Shown piece after piece: positions 32,066-40,277 of a stretch of DNA of 64,000 nucleotides. Every line of letters begins with the position of its first letter. Within the stretch, counting starts at the first letter, position 1. Below the pieces are notes generated by a model, which was given only the letters and a program-made list of their open reading frames with translations, was not told where the DNA came from and searched no databases. Position numbers and translations under genes: made by a program. This DNA is from Collinsella sp. (lineage in GTDB: Bacteria; Actinomycetota; Coriobacteriia; Coriobacteriales; Coriobacteriaceae), in contig DXMJ01000002.1 of NCBI GenBank assembly GCA_019414265.1, forward strand, positions 65,573 to 129,572, read 5' to 3'.

Positions 32066-32204
32066 GTTACGCGGTTTTACCAAACCGCGTAACGGCGCGA
32101 CGCTGCAAACGCCCCTAAGCGGCAATCTGACGTTCAATCGTCGGGCATGACCAAAAGGTCAATGCCCTCCTCTTTCACGTCACCTTGCTCGCTTAGGGGC
32201 GTTT
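32066..32204 (+). repeat. Composite hairpin element behind lacC (TACC hairpin, CGACGCTGC, GGGCATGACC hairpin)
   Basis: Hairpin I: GTTACGCGGTTT-TACC-AAACCGCGTAAC (32066-32093). Then GGCG and CGACGCTGC (32098-32106). Hairpin II: 15-bp outer stem 32107-32121 with 32190-32204 and an inner GGGCATGACC-AAAA-GGTCAATGCCC (32143-32167). The same composite is at 62876-63016 and hairpin II alone at 52358-52445. There is only a short U-run after it (TTTTC). Confidence 0.8.
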
Positions 32205-32247
32205 TCGCTGTCGTTGCCAAGACACCGGCGTTGCCTTGGTCGCAAGT

Positions 32248-32274
32248 AGTCATTGGGGACGCTCTTTAATGACT
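32248..32274. repeat. Short hairpin with GGGGAC loop
   Basis: AGTCATT and AATGACT flank a loop GGGGACGCTCTTT. A related copy with the downstream TGACTAGTCGTTTAAGAACG lies at about 63127-63176. Confidence 0.55.
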
Positions 32275-32320
32275 AGTCGTTTAAGAACGCCCCTTAAGAA
32301 TGACCCCAATGACTACACTC

Positions 32321-32361
32321 AAAAAACGGCGCCCGCCGGCGATGTTGCCGGCGGGCGCCGT
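32321..32361 (-). terminator. Terminator of galK-galT
   Basis: On the minus strand ACGGCGCCCGCCGGC pairs perfectly with GCCGGCGGGCGCCGT around a six-base loop, followed by TTTTTGAGTG. Confidence 0.9.
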
Positions 32362-32377
32362 TGTCTTGAAGACGAAG

Positions 32378-32408
32378 TGATCCGTTTTCCTCCGTCCCCA
32401 AGGGATCA
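32378..32408 (-). repeat. 31-bp repeat at the galT stop codon
   Basis: An exact copy of the repeat at 16284-16314, in the same orientation relative to the upstream gene: it starts immediately after the galT TAA. Confidence 0.85.
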
Positions 32409-34028
32409 TTACAGTGAGTCGATAAAGCGCTGTTGGGCGGCGCGGCCGGCTTCGTCCCACTTAAAGACGCCGGCGTTGTCGAGCACGTGGCCAAACACCA
32501 CGCCGACCTCCTCGTGCAGGATGTCGATGGCGTTGTCCGCCGTAAGCTCGTCGGCGCGGCGGGCAAAGACGTCCTCGGCCCATGCGGCGTGGCTGCGGCA
32601 AAGGTCGTCGCCCTCGAGCGCACCGGCAAGGTCGTAGCTGGCATCGGTCTTGGCCGCCAACAGGTGCTCACGGACAGCGCCGAGCTCGGGAACCAGGCGC
32701 GGCGGCAAAATGGCCAAGCCCATGACCTCGATCAGGCCGATGTTCTCCTTTTTAATATGGTGATACTCGGCATGCGGGTGGAAAACGCCCAGCGGATGCT
32801 CGTCGGTCGTGATGTTGCAGCGAAGTGCCAGGTAGGCCTCGTAAATCTCGCCACCGGCATTGCCGCGGAAGTCGACGCGGCGGATGACGGGCGTCACGGT
32901 GTTGTGCGCTACGCCGTCGGCCGTGTGCGCGATAACGCCCACAGACTCATCGGTCCACTCGCGCCAGGCGAGGATAATCTTCTCGGCAGCGTCGAGCAAC
33001 TGGGCGCGGTCGTGCGAGCGCAGTCGCAGCACCGAAAGCGGCCACTGCAACACGGTACCGCTGACCTGGTCAAAGCCGGGCACGCTAAACTGCGAGACTT
33101 CGGTGGCATGCATCATGGGGAACTCGTGCGCGCCGCCCTGGAAGTGGTCGTGCGACAGAATCGAGCCGCCCACGATGGGCAGGTCGGCGTTGGAGCCGAT
33201 AAAGTAGTGCGGGAACAGGTCCACAAAATCGAGCAGGCAGGTCAGCCCCTTGCGGTCGACGTGCATCGGACGATGCTCGGAGCTCATGGCAATGCAGTGC
33301 TCGTTAAAGTACGCGTACGGGCTGTACTGGAAGCCCCAACGCTCGCCGTCGAGCTGGATGGGGATAACGCGCAGATTCTGGCGGGCGGGATGAGCGCCGC
33401 CGTCAGCCGCGGCGGAGCGTCCGGGGTAACCCTCGTTCTCGATGCAGAGCTGGCAGGCGGGATACTTCTCGCCCATGTTCTTGGCTGCACCTGCCGCGGC
33501 GATATCGCGCGGGTCCTTCTCGGGTTTGGACAGGTTGATGGTGATTTCAAGATCGCCCCAGTTGGTGGGGGTGCTCCATTTGATGTTGCGCGCGATGGCG
33601 GCACGGCGCACGTAGCCGGCGTCGCAGCACAGGCCGTAGAACCAGTCGGTCGCGGCGCGGGGCTCGTTGACGCCCATGCGGCCGGTAAACTCGTCAATCA
33701 CGGCAGACGGGCGCGGCATGAGCGCGCCCATGATGCGCATGGCAATGCGGTCGCGGCCCGATGCCGTGTCCTCGGCGGCGCCGTTGGCAACAGCCGCCTC
33801 GGCAAGCGCGGCAAGTGTGCCTTCAAGGTCAAAGTTGGGCAGGGTATCGGGGTGCAAGAGCGAGAGTTTCTCGACCTGGAGCGCCCAGGCCATGTCGAGC
33901 GCCGGGCCCGTAGCACCGATGCACTCGAGAATGGTGTTATACGCCCAGATGCGATCGTCCTGGCCGATCATCGATCGGTGGATGGCGTACTCGATCAGGT
34001 TCTGCGCGGCCTCGCGCACGTCAGTCAT
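32409..34028 (-). CDS. galT: UDP-glucose-hexose-1-phosphate uridylyltransferase, class II (GalT)
   Basis: 539 residues from the ATG at 34028, which shares its first base with the galK stop (TAATG); a start nine bases earlier also fits. The length and motifs are of the Firmicutes-type GalT: FYGLCCDAGYVRRAAIARNIKW, the active-site ILSHDHFQGGAHEFPM in place of HxHxH, and HNTVTPVIRR. It exchanges galactose-1-phosphate with UDP-glucose in the Leloir pathway. GalE is not present in this window. Cotranscribed with galK. Confidence 0.92.
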   Translation of the reverse strand: MTDVREAAQNLIEYAIHRSMIGQDDRIWAYNTILECIGATGPALDMAWALQVEKLSLLHPDTLPNFDLEGTLAALAEAAVANGAAEDTASGRDRIAMRIMGALMPRPSAVIDEFTGRMGVNEPRAATDWFYGLCCDAGYVRRAAIARNIKWSTPTNWGDLEITINLSKPEKDPRDIAAAGAAKNMGEKYPACQLCIENEGYPGRSAAADGGAHPARQNLRVIPIQLDGERWGFQYSPYAYFNEHCIAMSSEHRPMHVDRKGLTCLLDFVDLFPHYFIGSNADLPIVGGSILSHDHFQGGAHEFPMMHATEVSQFSVPGFDQVSGTVLQWPLSVLRLRSHDRAQLLDAAEKIILAWREWTDESVGVIAHTADGVAHNTVTPVIRRVDFRGNAGGEIYEAYLALRCNITTDEHPLGVFHPHAEYHHIKKENIGLIEVMGLAILPPRLVPELGAVREHLLAAKTDASYDLAGALEGDDLCRSHAAWAEDVFARRADELTADNAIDILHEEVGVVFGHVLDNAGVFKWDEAGRAAQQRFIDSL

Positions 34029-35233
34029 TACAGCCATGCCGCGTAGGCCCCCTTGTCAGAAATTGCGTAGTGGCGGGCAGAGCCCTCGCCCAGCCAGCCG
34101 TTCATCTTGGCGATGAAGGTGTCGACCAGGTCGAGCGGCACGAAGGCCTGGATGGTGCCACCAAAGCCGCCACCGTGGATACGGACGGCGCCTCGGCCGT
34201 CGAGCACGTGCTCGGCCAGTGCCAGGGCATACATCGAGGGCTGCTCGGAGCCCAGCTTAGCAACGACATTCTGCAGGTACATGGCAGAGCTGGCGCCGGA
34301 CTTGCGTGTCAGGACCAGGAACTGGTCGATGTCGCCGGCGTTCAGGGCAGCCCAGCGCTTATCGACCAGGCCGTTCTCGTACCAGTAGTGAACGGCGCGC
34401 AGGCAGGCACGGTCGCCCAGCTTGGCGCGCAGCTCGGGGAGCTTGGCGTCAAAATCGGCAACGTTTACCTCGCACAGGCGTGCCTTGCCAAACTCGGCGG
34501 CGACGTCTTGCATTTCGCGTGGAACGGCGGCGTAGTCATCGGTGGCGGCCACGTGGTCGGCGCCGACCTTAACGAGCACGAGCGCGTAGCCGTGATCCTC
34601 AAAGTTGAGCTCGAGCTTCTGGGTCTTAGGCTGAGCCTGATCCTCAAAGTCCATGTAGGCGAGGCCGCCCAGGCACACAGCGGCCTGGTCCATCAGACCG
34701 CAGGGCTTGCCGTAGTAGTTGTTCTCGGTGCGCTGGCTCATCTGCGCAAGCGCGACGGGCTCAATGGCGGGCGCGCCCCAGAGGGTTTCCATGGCACGAC
34801 CGTATGCGGCCTCGACGGCAGCGGAGCTGGAAAGGCCGCCGCCCGAGGGAGCGGAGCAGGTGAAGGCGAAGTCGAAGCCCTGGGGCTCAACACCCAGAGC
34901 AGCGATTTCGTGGGCCATGCCGCGGACGAGGCTCGCGGACGTGCCCTTCTCGGACTCCTGAACGTCTAGCGTGTCGAGCGCAATCTCAAACGTGGGATAG
35001 CCCTCGTCGGCAACGCGGACCTTGTTGGAATCGGTTGCCACGGCGATGCCATCGACGGCGACATCGAGCGAGCCGGCGATAACGTGGCCACCCTCGTGGT
35101 CGGTGTGGTTGCCGCTGATCTCGGAACGGCCGGGCGCGTGCACATAGAGCACCTGGCGATCGCCGATGGGGCCAAACTCCTCCTCAAACAGCTTGGTGAG
35201 CGTGGCGAATGTCTTTTCGTCGGGGGTGGTCAT
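34028..35233 (-). CDS. galK: Galactokinase (GalK)
   Basis: 401 residues from the ATG at 35233 with GGAAAGGA upstream. It is a GHMP kinase: substrate motif GRSEISGNHTDHEGG near residue 40, the ATP loop CSAPSGGGLSSSAAVE at about 125-140, and the third motif AVRIHGGGFGGTIQAF. It phosphorylates galactose at carbon 1. Divergent from the LacI gene at 35572, with three copies of a GAGTACGTTAACA site between them. The C-terminus overlaps the galT start. Confidence 0.93.
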   Translation of the reverse strand: MTTPDEKTFATLTKLFEEEFGPIGDRQVLYVHAPGRSEISGNHTDHEGGHVIAGSLDVAVDGIAVATDSNKVRVADEGYPTFEIALDTLDVQESEKGTSASLVRGMAHEIAALGVEPQGFDFAFTCSAPSGGGLSSSAAVEAAYGRAMETLWGAPAIEPVALAQMSQRTENNYYGKPCGLMDQAAVCLGGLAYMDFEDQAQPKTQKLELNFEDHGYALVLVKVGADHVAATDDYAAVPREMQDVAAEFGKARLCEVNVADFDAKLPELRAKLGDRACLRAVHYWYENGLVDKRWAALNAGDIDQFLVLTRKSGASSAMYLQNVVAKLGSEQPSMYALALAEHVLDGRGAVRIHGGGFGGTIQAFVPLDLVDTFIAKMNGWLGEGSARHYAISDKGAYAAWL

Positions 35234-35273
35234 GGGAGTCCTTTCCTTGGCGCGCACGGGTGAGTTTTGCGTC

Positions 35274-35482
35274 GTTATGAGTACGTTAACAACTTGAAGC
35301 GGCATGAACCAGGTGTTCACGATACCGCACGTTACGGGCTATGTTAACGTACTCATAACACATCGCTTGTCACTTTTTGAGAATCTGGTAATCGGTAGAA
35401 ATACAGCCGTGAACGGTACTGCCGTATGGACTTATAAAGCAGAAAAGATGCAGATAGAAAAAGTAGAGTACGTTAACATGCG
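35274..35482. promoter_or_regulatory. Three LacI-type operators between galK and its regulator
   Basis: GTTATGAGTACGTTAACAA (35274-35292), its near-exact inverse ATGTTAACGTACTCATAAC (35341-35359, 18 of 19 positions), and GAGTACGTTAACATG (35466-35480). The first two are 48 bp apart and inverted. GTGAACGGT is at 35409-35417. Together they cover both divergent promoters. Confidence 0.75.
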
Positions 35483-35571
35483 TCCGACGATAGCGGGCCT
35501 CGGCGCGGGGCGTATTTCTGCCCGGGCAGGCATTCACGCTATTCAGATCTCGCAAGGGTGAAGGTGATCCT

Positions 35572-36603
35572 GTGGCAAGGCGCCCGTCCAACGATACAGG
35601 TACGCGTCCGGTCTCCATGGCCGACGTCGCTCGCGCTGCTGGCGTTTCGCAGCAGACGGTTTCGCGCGTTGCCAACGGCTTGCCTAACGTCAACGAGCAG
35701 ACGCGCCAGCGCGTGCAGGCCGCGATGCAAGAGCTTGGCTTTCGTCCGAGCTATGCCGGTCGCTCGCTGCGCGACGGCCGTTACCATTCGGTCGGCCTGT
35801 GCGTCAACGATGTCACCAAGTTCGGCAACCTGACGATGATCGACGGCATCGCCAGCGCTGCTCGCGAGCATAATTGCGCCATTACGCTGGTCGAGATGTC
35901 CAAGACCGAGGAGTTTTCGCTTGCCGAGGCCACGCGTCGTATGGCCGCGCTGCCCGTGGACGGCATCATTATCGGCATGAGTCGCATGGCGCCCGATTTT
36001 GAGACGTTTGATCCACTGCCGGGCATTGGCACGGTCATCGTTACCATGTACGCGCATCCGCGCGTGACCACAGTTGACTCTGATCATTACGGCTGCTCGC
36101 TATTGCTTATGGATCACCTGTTTGAGCTGGGGCACGAGCAGATTCGCTATATTGGCGGCCCGTCGTTCTCAGTCGACGAGCAATTTCGTCGCGCCGGTTG
36201 GCAAGATGCACTCGAGCGTAAACACATCGAGCCGGCAGAGCCGCTCGAAGGCGACTGGTCTGCCAACAGCGGTTACGAAGCCGGCAGGTACCTGGCCGAG
36301 CACGACCGCACCATGACGGCGATCTATGCGGCAAACGATCAGATGGCAAATGGCGCGATTGCCGCGCTGCGTGATAGCGGTTTGCGCGTGCCCGAGGACG
36401 TGAGCGTGGTGGGCGTCGACGATTCGCTCGACGACTTTGTCGCGCACAACGAGCTCACGACCGTGCGATTCGATCTGCATCAGCGCGGACGCGAGGTGTT
36501 TGAGCATGCGGTTCCCGAGGCGGGTACGGTGGGCAAAACCGTTGCCATTCGTATTCCCGGCCAGCTCATCATTCGACATAGCACGGCGATACCGCGCTCA
36601 TAG
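35572..36603 (+). CDS. LacI-family regulator of the galactose genes
   Basis: 343 residues from the GTG at 35572, with AAGGTGA upstream. HTH: MADVARAAGVSQQTVSRVANGLPNVNEQTRQRVQAAMQELGFRPSYAGRSLRDGR. Sensor domain: TVDSDHYGCSLLLMDHLFELGHEQIRYIGG, AIYAANDQMANGAIAAL and DVSVVGVDDSLDD. It belongs to the same subgroup as the two other LacI proteins here. Divergent from galK-galT with private operators; it probably represses them in the absence of galactose. Ends 129 bases before the flavodiiron gene. Confidence 0.87.
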   Translation: MARRPSNDTGTRPVSMADVARAAGVSQQTVSRVANGLPNVNEQTRQRVQAAMQELGFRPSYAGRSLRDGRYHSVGLCVNDVTKFGNLTMIDGIASAAREHNCAITLVEMSKTEEFSLAEATRRMAALPVDGIIIGMSRMAPDFETFDPLPGIGTVIVTMYAHPRVTTVDSDHYGCSLLLMDHLFELGHEQIRYIGGPSFSVDEQFRRAGWQDALERKHIEPAEPLEGDWSANSGYEAGRYLAEHDRTMTAIYAANDQMANGAIAALRDSGLRVPEDVSVVGVDDSLDDFVAHNELTTVRFDLHQRGREVFEHAVPEAGTVGKTVAIRIPGQLIIRHSTAIPRS

Positions 36604-36686
36604 TTTGTGCTGGTAAACGGCGATTTATCGCATTTCAATAACAATCGGTAAGGATGCCGGCAGATAGCTGTTGGGATGCGGGCGAG

Positions 36687-36695
36687 TGCTATGAT
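36687..36695 (+). promoter_or_regulatory. Extended -10 promoter of the flavodiiron gene
   Basis: TGCTATGAT (TG-N-TATGAT) at 36687-36695, followed 38 bases later by the ATG with GGAGG at 36719-36723. No clear -35, as usual for extended -10 promoters. Confidence 0.5.
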
Positions 36696-36732
36696 AGACG
36701 GGTTCATTTGTCTATCTAGGAGGCTTTGCCTG

Positions 36733-37893
36733 ATGGAGATCACCAAGGATATCCGCTACATTGGCGTTGACGATCACGACATTGACCTGTTCGAGGGCCA
36801 GTACGATGTGTCCGAGAACGGTATGGCATACAACAGCTACGTTATCTTGGGCGAGAAGATCGCTGTCGCCGATTCGGTCGATGGCGGTTTTGTCGACGAG
36901 TGGCTCGGCAACCTCGAGGCCGTGCTCGACGGCCGCACGCCCGACTACCTGGTCATCCATCACATGGAGCCCGATCACTCCGCCGGCATCGCCGCCTTTA
37001 TGGAGCGCTATCCCCAGGCACAGATTGTGGCCAGCATGGGCGCCTTCCGCATGATGGTCAACTACTTTGGCACCGATTATCCCGAGCGCAAGATGGTCGT
37101 CAAAGAGGGCGACGTGCTCGACCTGGGCGGCCACAGCCTGACGTTTGTCGGCGCCCCCAACGTTCACTGGCCCGAGGTGCTGTTCTCTTACGAGGCCACC
37201 GACAAGGTGCTCTTTAGTGCCGACGGCTTTGGCAAGTTTGGTGCCAATGACATCGAGGATCCGGAAGGGTGGGCCTGCGAGGCGCGCCGCTACTACTTTG
37301 GCATCGTCGGCAAGTTCGGCAAGTTCGTGCAGGCCGTGCTCAAGAAGGCCGCCGACCTGGACATCCAGATCATCTGCCCGCTCCACGGCCCCGTGCTGAC
37401 CGAGAACCTGGGCTACTACCTCGACACCTACAACATCTGGTCGAGCTATCAGCCCGAGGACGAGGGCATCACCATTGCCTACGCGAGCGTCTATGGCCAC
37501 CTGAAGGCCGCCGTCGAGGAGCTCGCCGCAGCGCTCGAGGCTCGCGGCCAGAAGGTCTCCGTCTTTGACCTGGCTCGCGACGACATGGCCGAGGCCGTTG
37601 AGGACGCGTTCCGCTATGACCGTCTGGTGCTCGCTTCCATCACCTATCAGGGCGAGATCTTCCCGTTTATGAGCACCTTTATCCATACGCTCGCCGAGCA
37701 TGCCTACCAGAACCGTACCGTGGCGCTCGTTGAGGCCGGCTCTTGGGCACCTGCCGCCGCTAAGGTTATGACCAAGGAGCTCGAGGGCATGAAGGACATC
37801 ACCCTGACGGAGAACAAGGTGACTGTCCTGGGTTCGCTCAACGACGCCTCGCGCGCTCAGATCGAGGCCCTCGCTGACGAGCTCTCCAAGTAG
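36733..37893 (+). CDS. Flavodiiron protein (A-type flavoprotein, FprA)
   Basis: 386 residues from the ATG at 36733. The metallo-beta-lactamase-like domain (1-245) has a complete diiron ligand set: His77, Glu79, Asp81 and His82 in HHMEPDHSAG, His145 in APNVHWPEV, Asp164 in FSADGFG, and His218 in CPLHGPV. The flavodoxin domain (about 253-386) starts IAYASVYGHLKAAVEEL. It reduces oxygen to water or nitric oxide to nitrous oxide and so protects an anaerobe. The NADH-linked partner is not visible; the flavodoxin at 12074 is too far to be assigned. Confidence 0.93.
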   Translation: MEITKDIRYIGVDDHDIDLFEGQYDVSENGMAYNSYVILGEKIAVADSVDGGFVDEWLGNLEAVLDGRTPDYLVIHHMEPDHSAGIAAFMERYPQAQIVASMGAFRMMVNYFGTDYPERKMVVKEGDVLDLGGHSLTFVGAPNVHWPEVLFSYEATDKVLFSADGFGKFGANDIEDPEGWACEARRYYFGIVGKFGKFVQAVLKKAADLDIQIICPLHGPVLTENLGYYLDTYNIWSSYQPEDEGITIAYASVYGHLKAAVEELAAALEARGQKVSVFDLARDDMAEAVEDAFRYDRLVLASITYQGEIFPFMSTFIHTLAEHAYQNRTVALVEAGSWAPAAAKVMTKELEGMKDITLTENKVTVLGSLNDASRAQIEALADELSK

Positions 37894-37916
37894 CGATACG
37901 CTCACTTTTAACGCTC

Positions 37917-37960
37917 AAACCACCACAAAGGGGACAGGCACCTTTGTGGTGGTTTTTGTT
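37917..37960. terminator. Terminator with a GGGGACAGG loop between convergent genes
   Basis: AAACCACCACAAAGG pairs with CCTTTGTGGTGGTTT, loop GGACAGGCA, followed by TTGTTTAA. It ends the flavodiiron gene and lies at the end of the convergent DeoR gene. Confidence 0.8.
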
Positions 37961-38763
37961 TAAGCGCCGGCGATGACGAGATTTGGGCGGGCGTTGTCGA
38001 CGATCTCGGCGATTGAGGTGGCGACGGCATGATCGGGGTCACGGTCCATCACGATGGTGCCGACGTCGGCAAGCTCAGCAAAACGGTACATGCCGCGTCC
38101 GTAAACCTTGCTGGCGTCCATGAGGGCGACGCTTTGATGGGCTGCGGCGATCATGGCCGTTTTGGTCTCGGCCATCTGGGGAAAGTCGGTCGTAAAGCCG
38201 CAACGGGGGACAAAAGCGCCGGGGCACATGACGGCCAGATCGGCATGGATTATTTGGAGCGCCTGCATGGTGAGCGGACCGTACAAATAACGATGACCTT
38301 TGCGCAGTGCTCCGCCCAGCATGACGACATCGACCGAGGGCATGCTCTCGTCGATATAATCGGCGATGGTGATGTCGGCCGTGATGACGGTGATGCCGTC
38401 GCGCTGGTCGAGCAGGCGGACAAATTCGAGCGCGGTGGTGCCCGAGTCGACGAGCAGGGTGTCACCGTCGCTGACGAGTTCGATGGCGCTTTGCGCGATG
38501 GCCTGCTTGGCGGCGACATTGACGTTGATACGGCGATCCTGGGTGGATACGGTCAGTCGCTTCTGGAGCGACACGGCGCCGCCGTGCGTGCGGCGCAACT
38601 TGCCGGACTCGGCTAGCGCGTCCAGGTCGGCGCGGGCGGTGACGGAGGATACGCCAAAGGTCTGGGCGATTTCTGCCACCTGCACAGAGGCGTTATGTTC
38701 GAGCATCTCCATGATGGCGGAACGACGCTCGTCGGCGAAAGCTCGGGTTGTTGCGTGGGCCAT
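37960..38763 (-). CDS. DeoR-family regulator, probably of the aldolase gene
   Basis: 267 residues from the ATG at 38763 with GGAGCAG upstream. HTH: RRSAIMEMLEHNASVQVAEIAQTFGVSSVTARADLDALAESGKLRRTHGGA. Sensor: LLVDSGTTALEFVRLL, VITADITIADYI, VVMLGGALRKGHRYLYGP and ALMDASKVYGRGMYRF. Divergent from the GatY-type aldolase gene, across a 334-bp gap with several TTTCTTTTT/AAAGAAAG-type repeats at 38820-38880, typical of DeoR operators. It may sense a phosphosugar of the tagatose route. Confidence 0.85.
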   Translation of the reverse strand: MAHATTRAFADERRSAIMEMLEHNASVQVAEIAQTFGVSSVTARADLDALAESGKLRRTHGGAVSLQKRLTVSTQDRRINVNVAAKQAIAQSAIELVSDGDTLLVDSGTTALEFVRLLDQRDGITVITADITIADYIDESMPSVDVVMLGGALRKGHRYLYGPLTMQALQIIHADLAVMCPGAFVPRCGFTTDFPQMAETKTAMIAAAHQSVALMDASKVYGRGMYRFAELADVGTIVMDRDPDHAVATSIAEIVDNARPNLVIAGA

Positions 38764-38814
38764 ATCTGCTCCATTCTCGGCTAAATTTGTAGGAATTGTG
38801 TTGAGTCTATTTTC

Positions 38815-38880
38815 GTTCATTTTCTTTTTGAGTAAGAAAACACCTTTCGATTACTTACTTTTTCTATAAAAGAAAGATGA
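38815..38880. promoter_or_regulatory. AT-rich repeats between the DeoR gene and the aldolase
   Basis: TTTTCTTTTTGAGTAAGAAAA, TTCGATTACTTACTTTTTC and CTATAAAAGAAAG form overlapping inverted repeats. They are likely DeoR-type operators and promoter elements. The remainder to 39097 has no convincing gene. Confidence 0.45.
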
Positions 38881-39097
38881 TCAAGGCTCAAAACTCAATT
38901 TCGAACACGCACGCTCGGGTTCGACCCCTTCCGTTTGCTTTTCAAAAATGAAGGTTGGACCTCGCGCGATGACAATATCTCGCACATGCATACCCGCTGA
39001 ATTTCATACAATGAACGCAGCAAAACGCAAGGTAAAACGCCTTGCGGACACGTACGCCCGATGTCCAGATGCGGGCGATGGAGAGGAGCAAACGCTC

Positions 39098-39955
39098 ATG
39101 GCACTTGTTACCACCGAAAAGATGCTCAAGGACGCCCAGGCCGGCCACTACGCCGTTGGCGCGTTCAACGTCGAGAACCTCGAGTTCGTTATGGCCGTTC
39201 TGGCTGCTGCCGAGGAGACCAAGTCCCCCGTCATCATGCAGACCACCCCGGGCACCATCAAGACCGCTGGCCTGGATTACTTCTACGGCATGGTCAAGGC
39301 CGCTGCCGAGCGCGCTTCCGTGCCCGTCGCCCTGCACCTCGATCACGGCGATGGCTATGACCGCTGCATGCAGGCTTTCCGCACGGGCTACACCTCCGTT
39401 ATGATCGACGGTTCGCACGAGTCTTTCGAGGACAACATCGCTCTGACCAAGTCCGTCGCCGATGCTGGCCGCGCCATGGGCGTGCCCGTCGAGGCTGAGC
39501 TCGGTAAGGTTGGCGGCAAGGAGGACGACGGTCCCGCGGTTGAGGGCGAGAGCCCCTACACCGATCCGGCCGAGGCCAAGGAGTTCGTCGAGCGCACTGG
39601 ATGCACCTCGCTGGCCATTGGCGTTGGCACCAGCCACGGCGTGTATACGAGCGATCCTCACATCGAGCAGTCCGTGGTCAAGGCCATCCGCGACGCCGTC
39701 GACGTACCGCTGGTTCTGCACGGCACCTCTGGTGTGCCCGATGAGCAGGTTGCCGAGGCTGTGAAGAACGGTATCTGCAAGGTCAACTACGCCACCGAGC
39801 TGCGTCAGGCCTACACCAAGGGCTTCATGGCCTACATGGCCGAGAACCCCGCCTGCTTCGATCCCAAGAAGCCGGCCAAGGAGGGCATGCGTGAGATCAC
39901 CGAACTGGTTAAGATCCGTATGACCAACCTCAACTCTGTGGGCAAAGCAGAGTAA
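39098..39955 (+). CDS. Class II tagatose/fructose-bisphosphate aldolase (GatY/KbaY-like)
   Basis: 285 residues from the ATG at 39098, chosen for GAGAGGAG ten bases upstream and because homology starts at LVTTEKMLKDAQAGHYAVGAFNVENLEFV. Zinc ligands are visible: His83 in LHLDHGDG, His180 in GTSHGVY and His208 in VLHGTSG, with Asp82 as catalytic acid. It splits tagatose-1,6-bisphosphate to dihydroxyacetone phosphate and glyceraldehyde-3-phosphate, completing the pathway from LacC. The GatY/KbaY length fits; fructose-bisphosphate as a substrate cannot be excluded. Divergent from a DeoR gene. Confidence 0.87.
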   Translation: MALVTTEKMLKDAQAGHYAVGAFNVENLEFVMAVLAAAEETKSPVIMQTTPGTIKTAGLDYFYGMVKAAAERASVPVALHLDHGDGYDRCMQAFRTGYTSVMIDGSHESFEDNIALTKSVADAGRAMGVPVEAELGKVGGKEDDGPAVEGESPYTDPAEAKEFVERTGCTSLAIGVGTSHGVYTSDPHIEQSVVKAIRDAVDVPLVLHGTSGVPDEQVAEAVKNGICKVNYATELRQAYTKGFMAYMAENPACFDPKKPAKEGMREITELVKIRMTNLNSVGKAE

Positions 39956-39987
39956 CAGCAAGGGTACTCCGACTCAAAATAGATCCC

Positions 39988-40113
39988 GGGGAGGGATGAG
40001 GGCTTAGTTCCCCAATCGTCCTCGGGCATGCAAAAAGCCTCGCTGCGCACTTCGTGCGGCGAGGCTTTTTGCCCCCTGCGGAAAGATTGGAGAACTAAGC
40101 CCTCGTCCCTCCC
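39988..40113. terminator. Very long nested hairpin with a terminator at its centre
   Basis: The outer arms GGGAGGGATGAGGGCTTAG... and its complement ending CTAAGCCCTCGTCCCTCCC pair over about 22 bp. The centre is AAAAAGCCTCGC/GCGAGGCTTTTT (about 40031-40071). The U-run works in both directions, so it can end both the aldolase gene and the convergent HAD gene. Between 40130 and 40277 there are diverged direct repeats around TCGCCCTTGTGG (40136 and 40236). Confidence 0.8.
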
Positions 40114-40277
40114 AGGTTGACCTACTCGAGGTCGTCGCCCTTGTGGCGTTAGGTCTGAAAATAATAAGAAGCCTTCGCGCTGCGGAATGATTTTGGAAAC
40201 TAAGTACGGGGACCCGCCCAAACCGTCCTGCTCAATCGCCCTTGTGGTGTTGGGGCTGAAAGGGTGGGACGCGTGGG

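Noticed and set aside
38948..39097. 50-residue N-terminal extension of the aldolase
   Set aside because: Class II aldolases start at the MALVTTEKML position, and GAGAGGAG precedes that ATG; the upstream codons lie in the control region.
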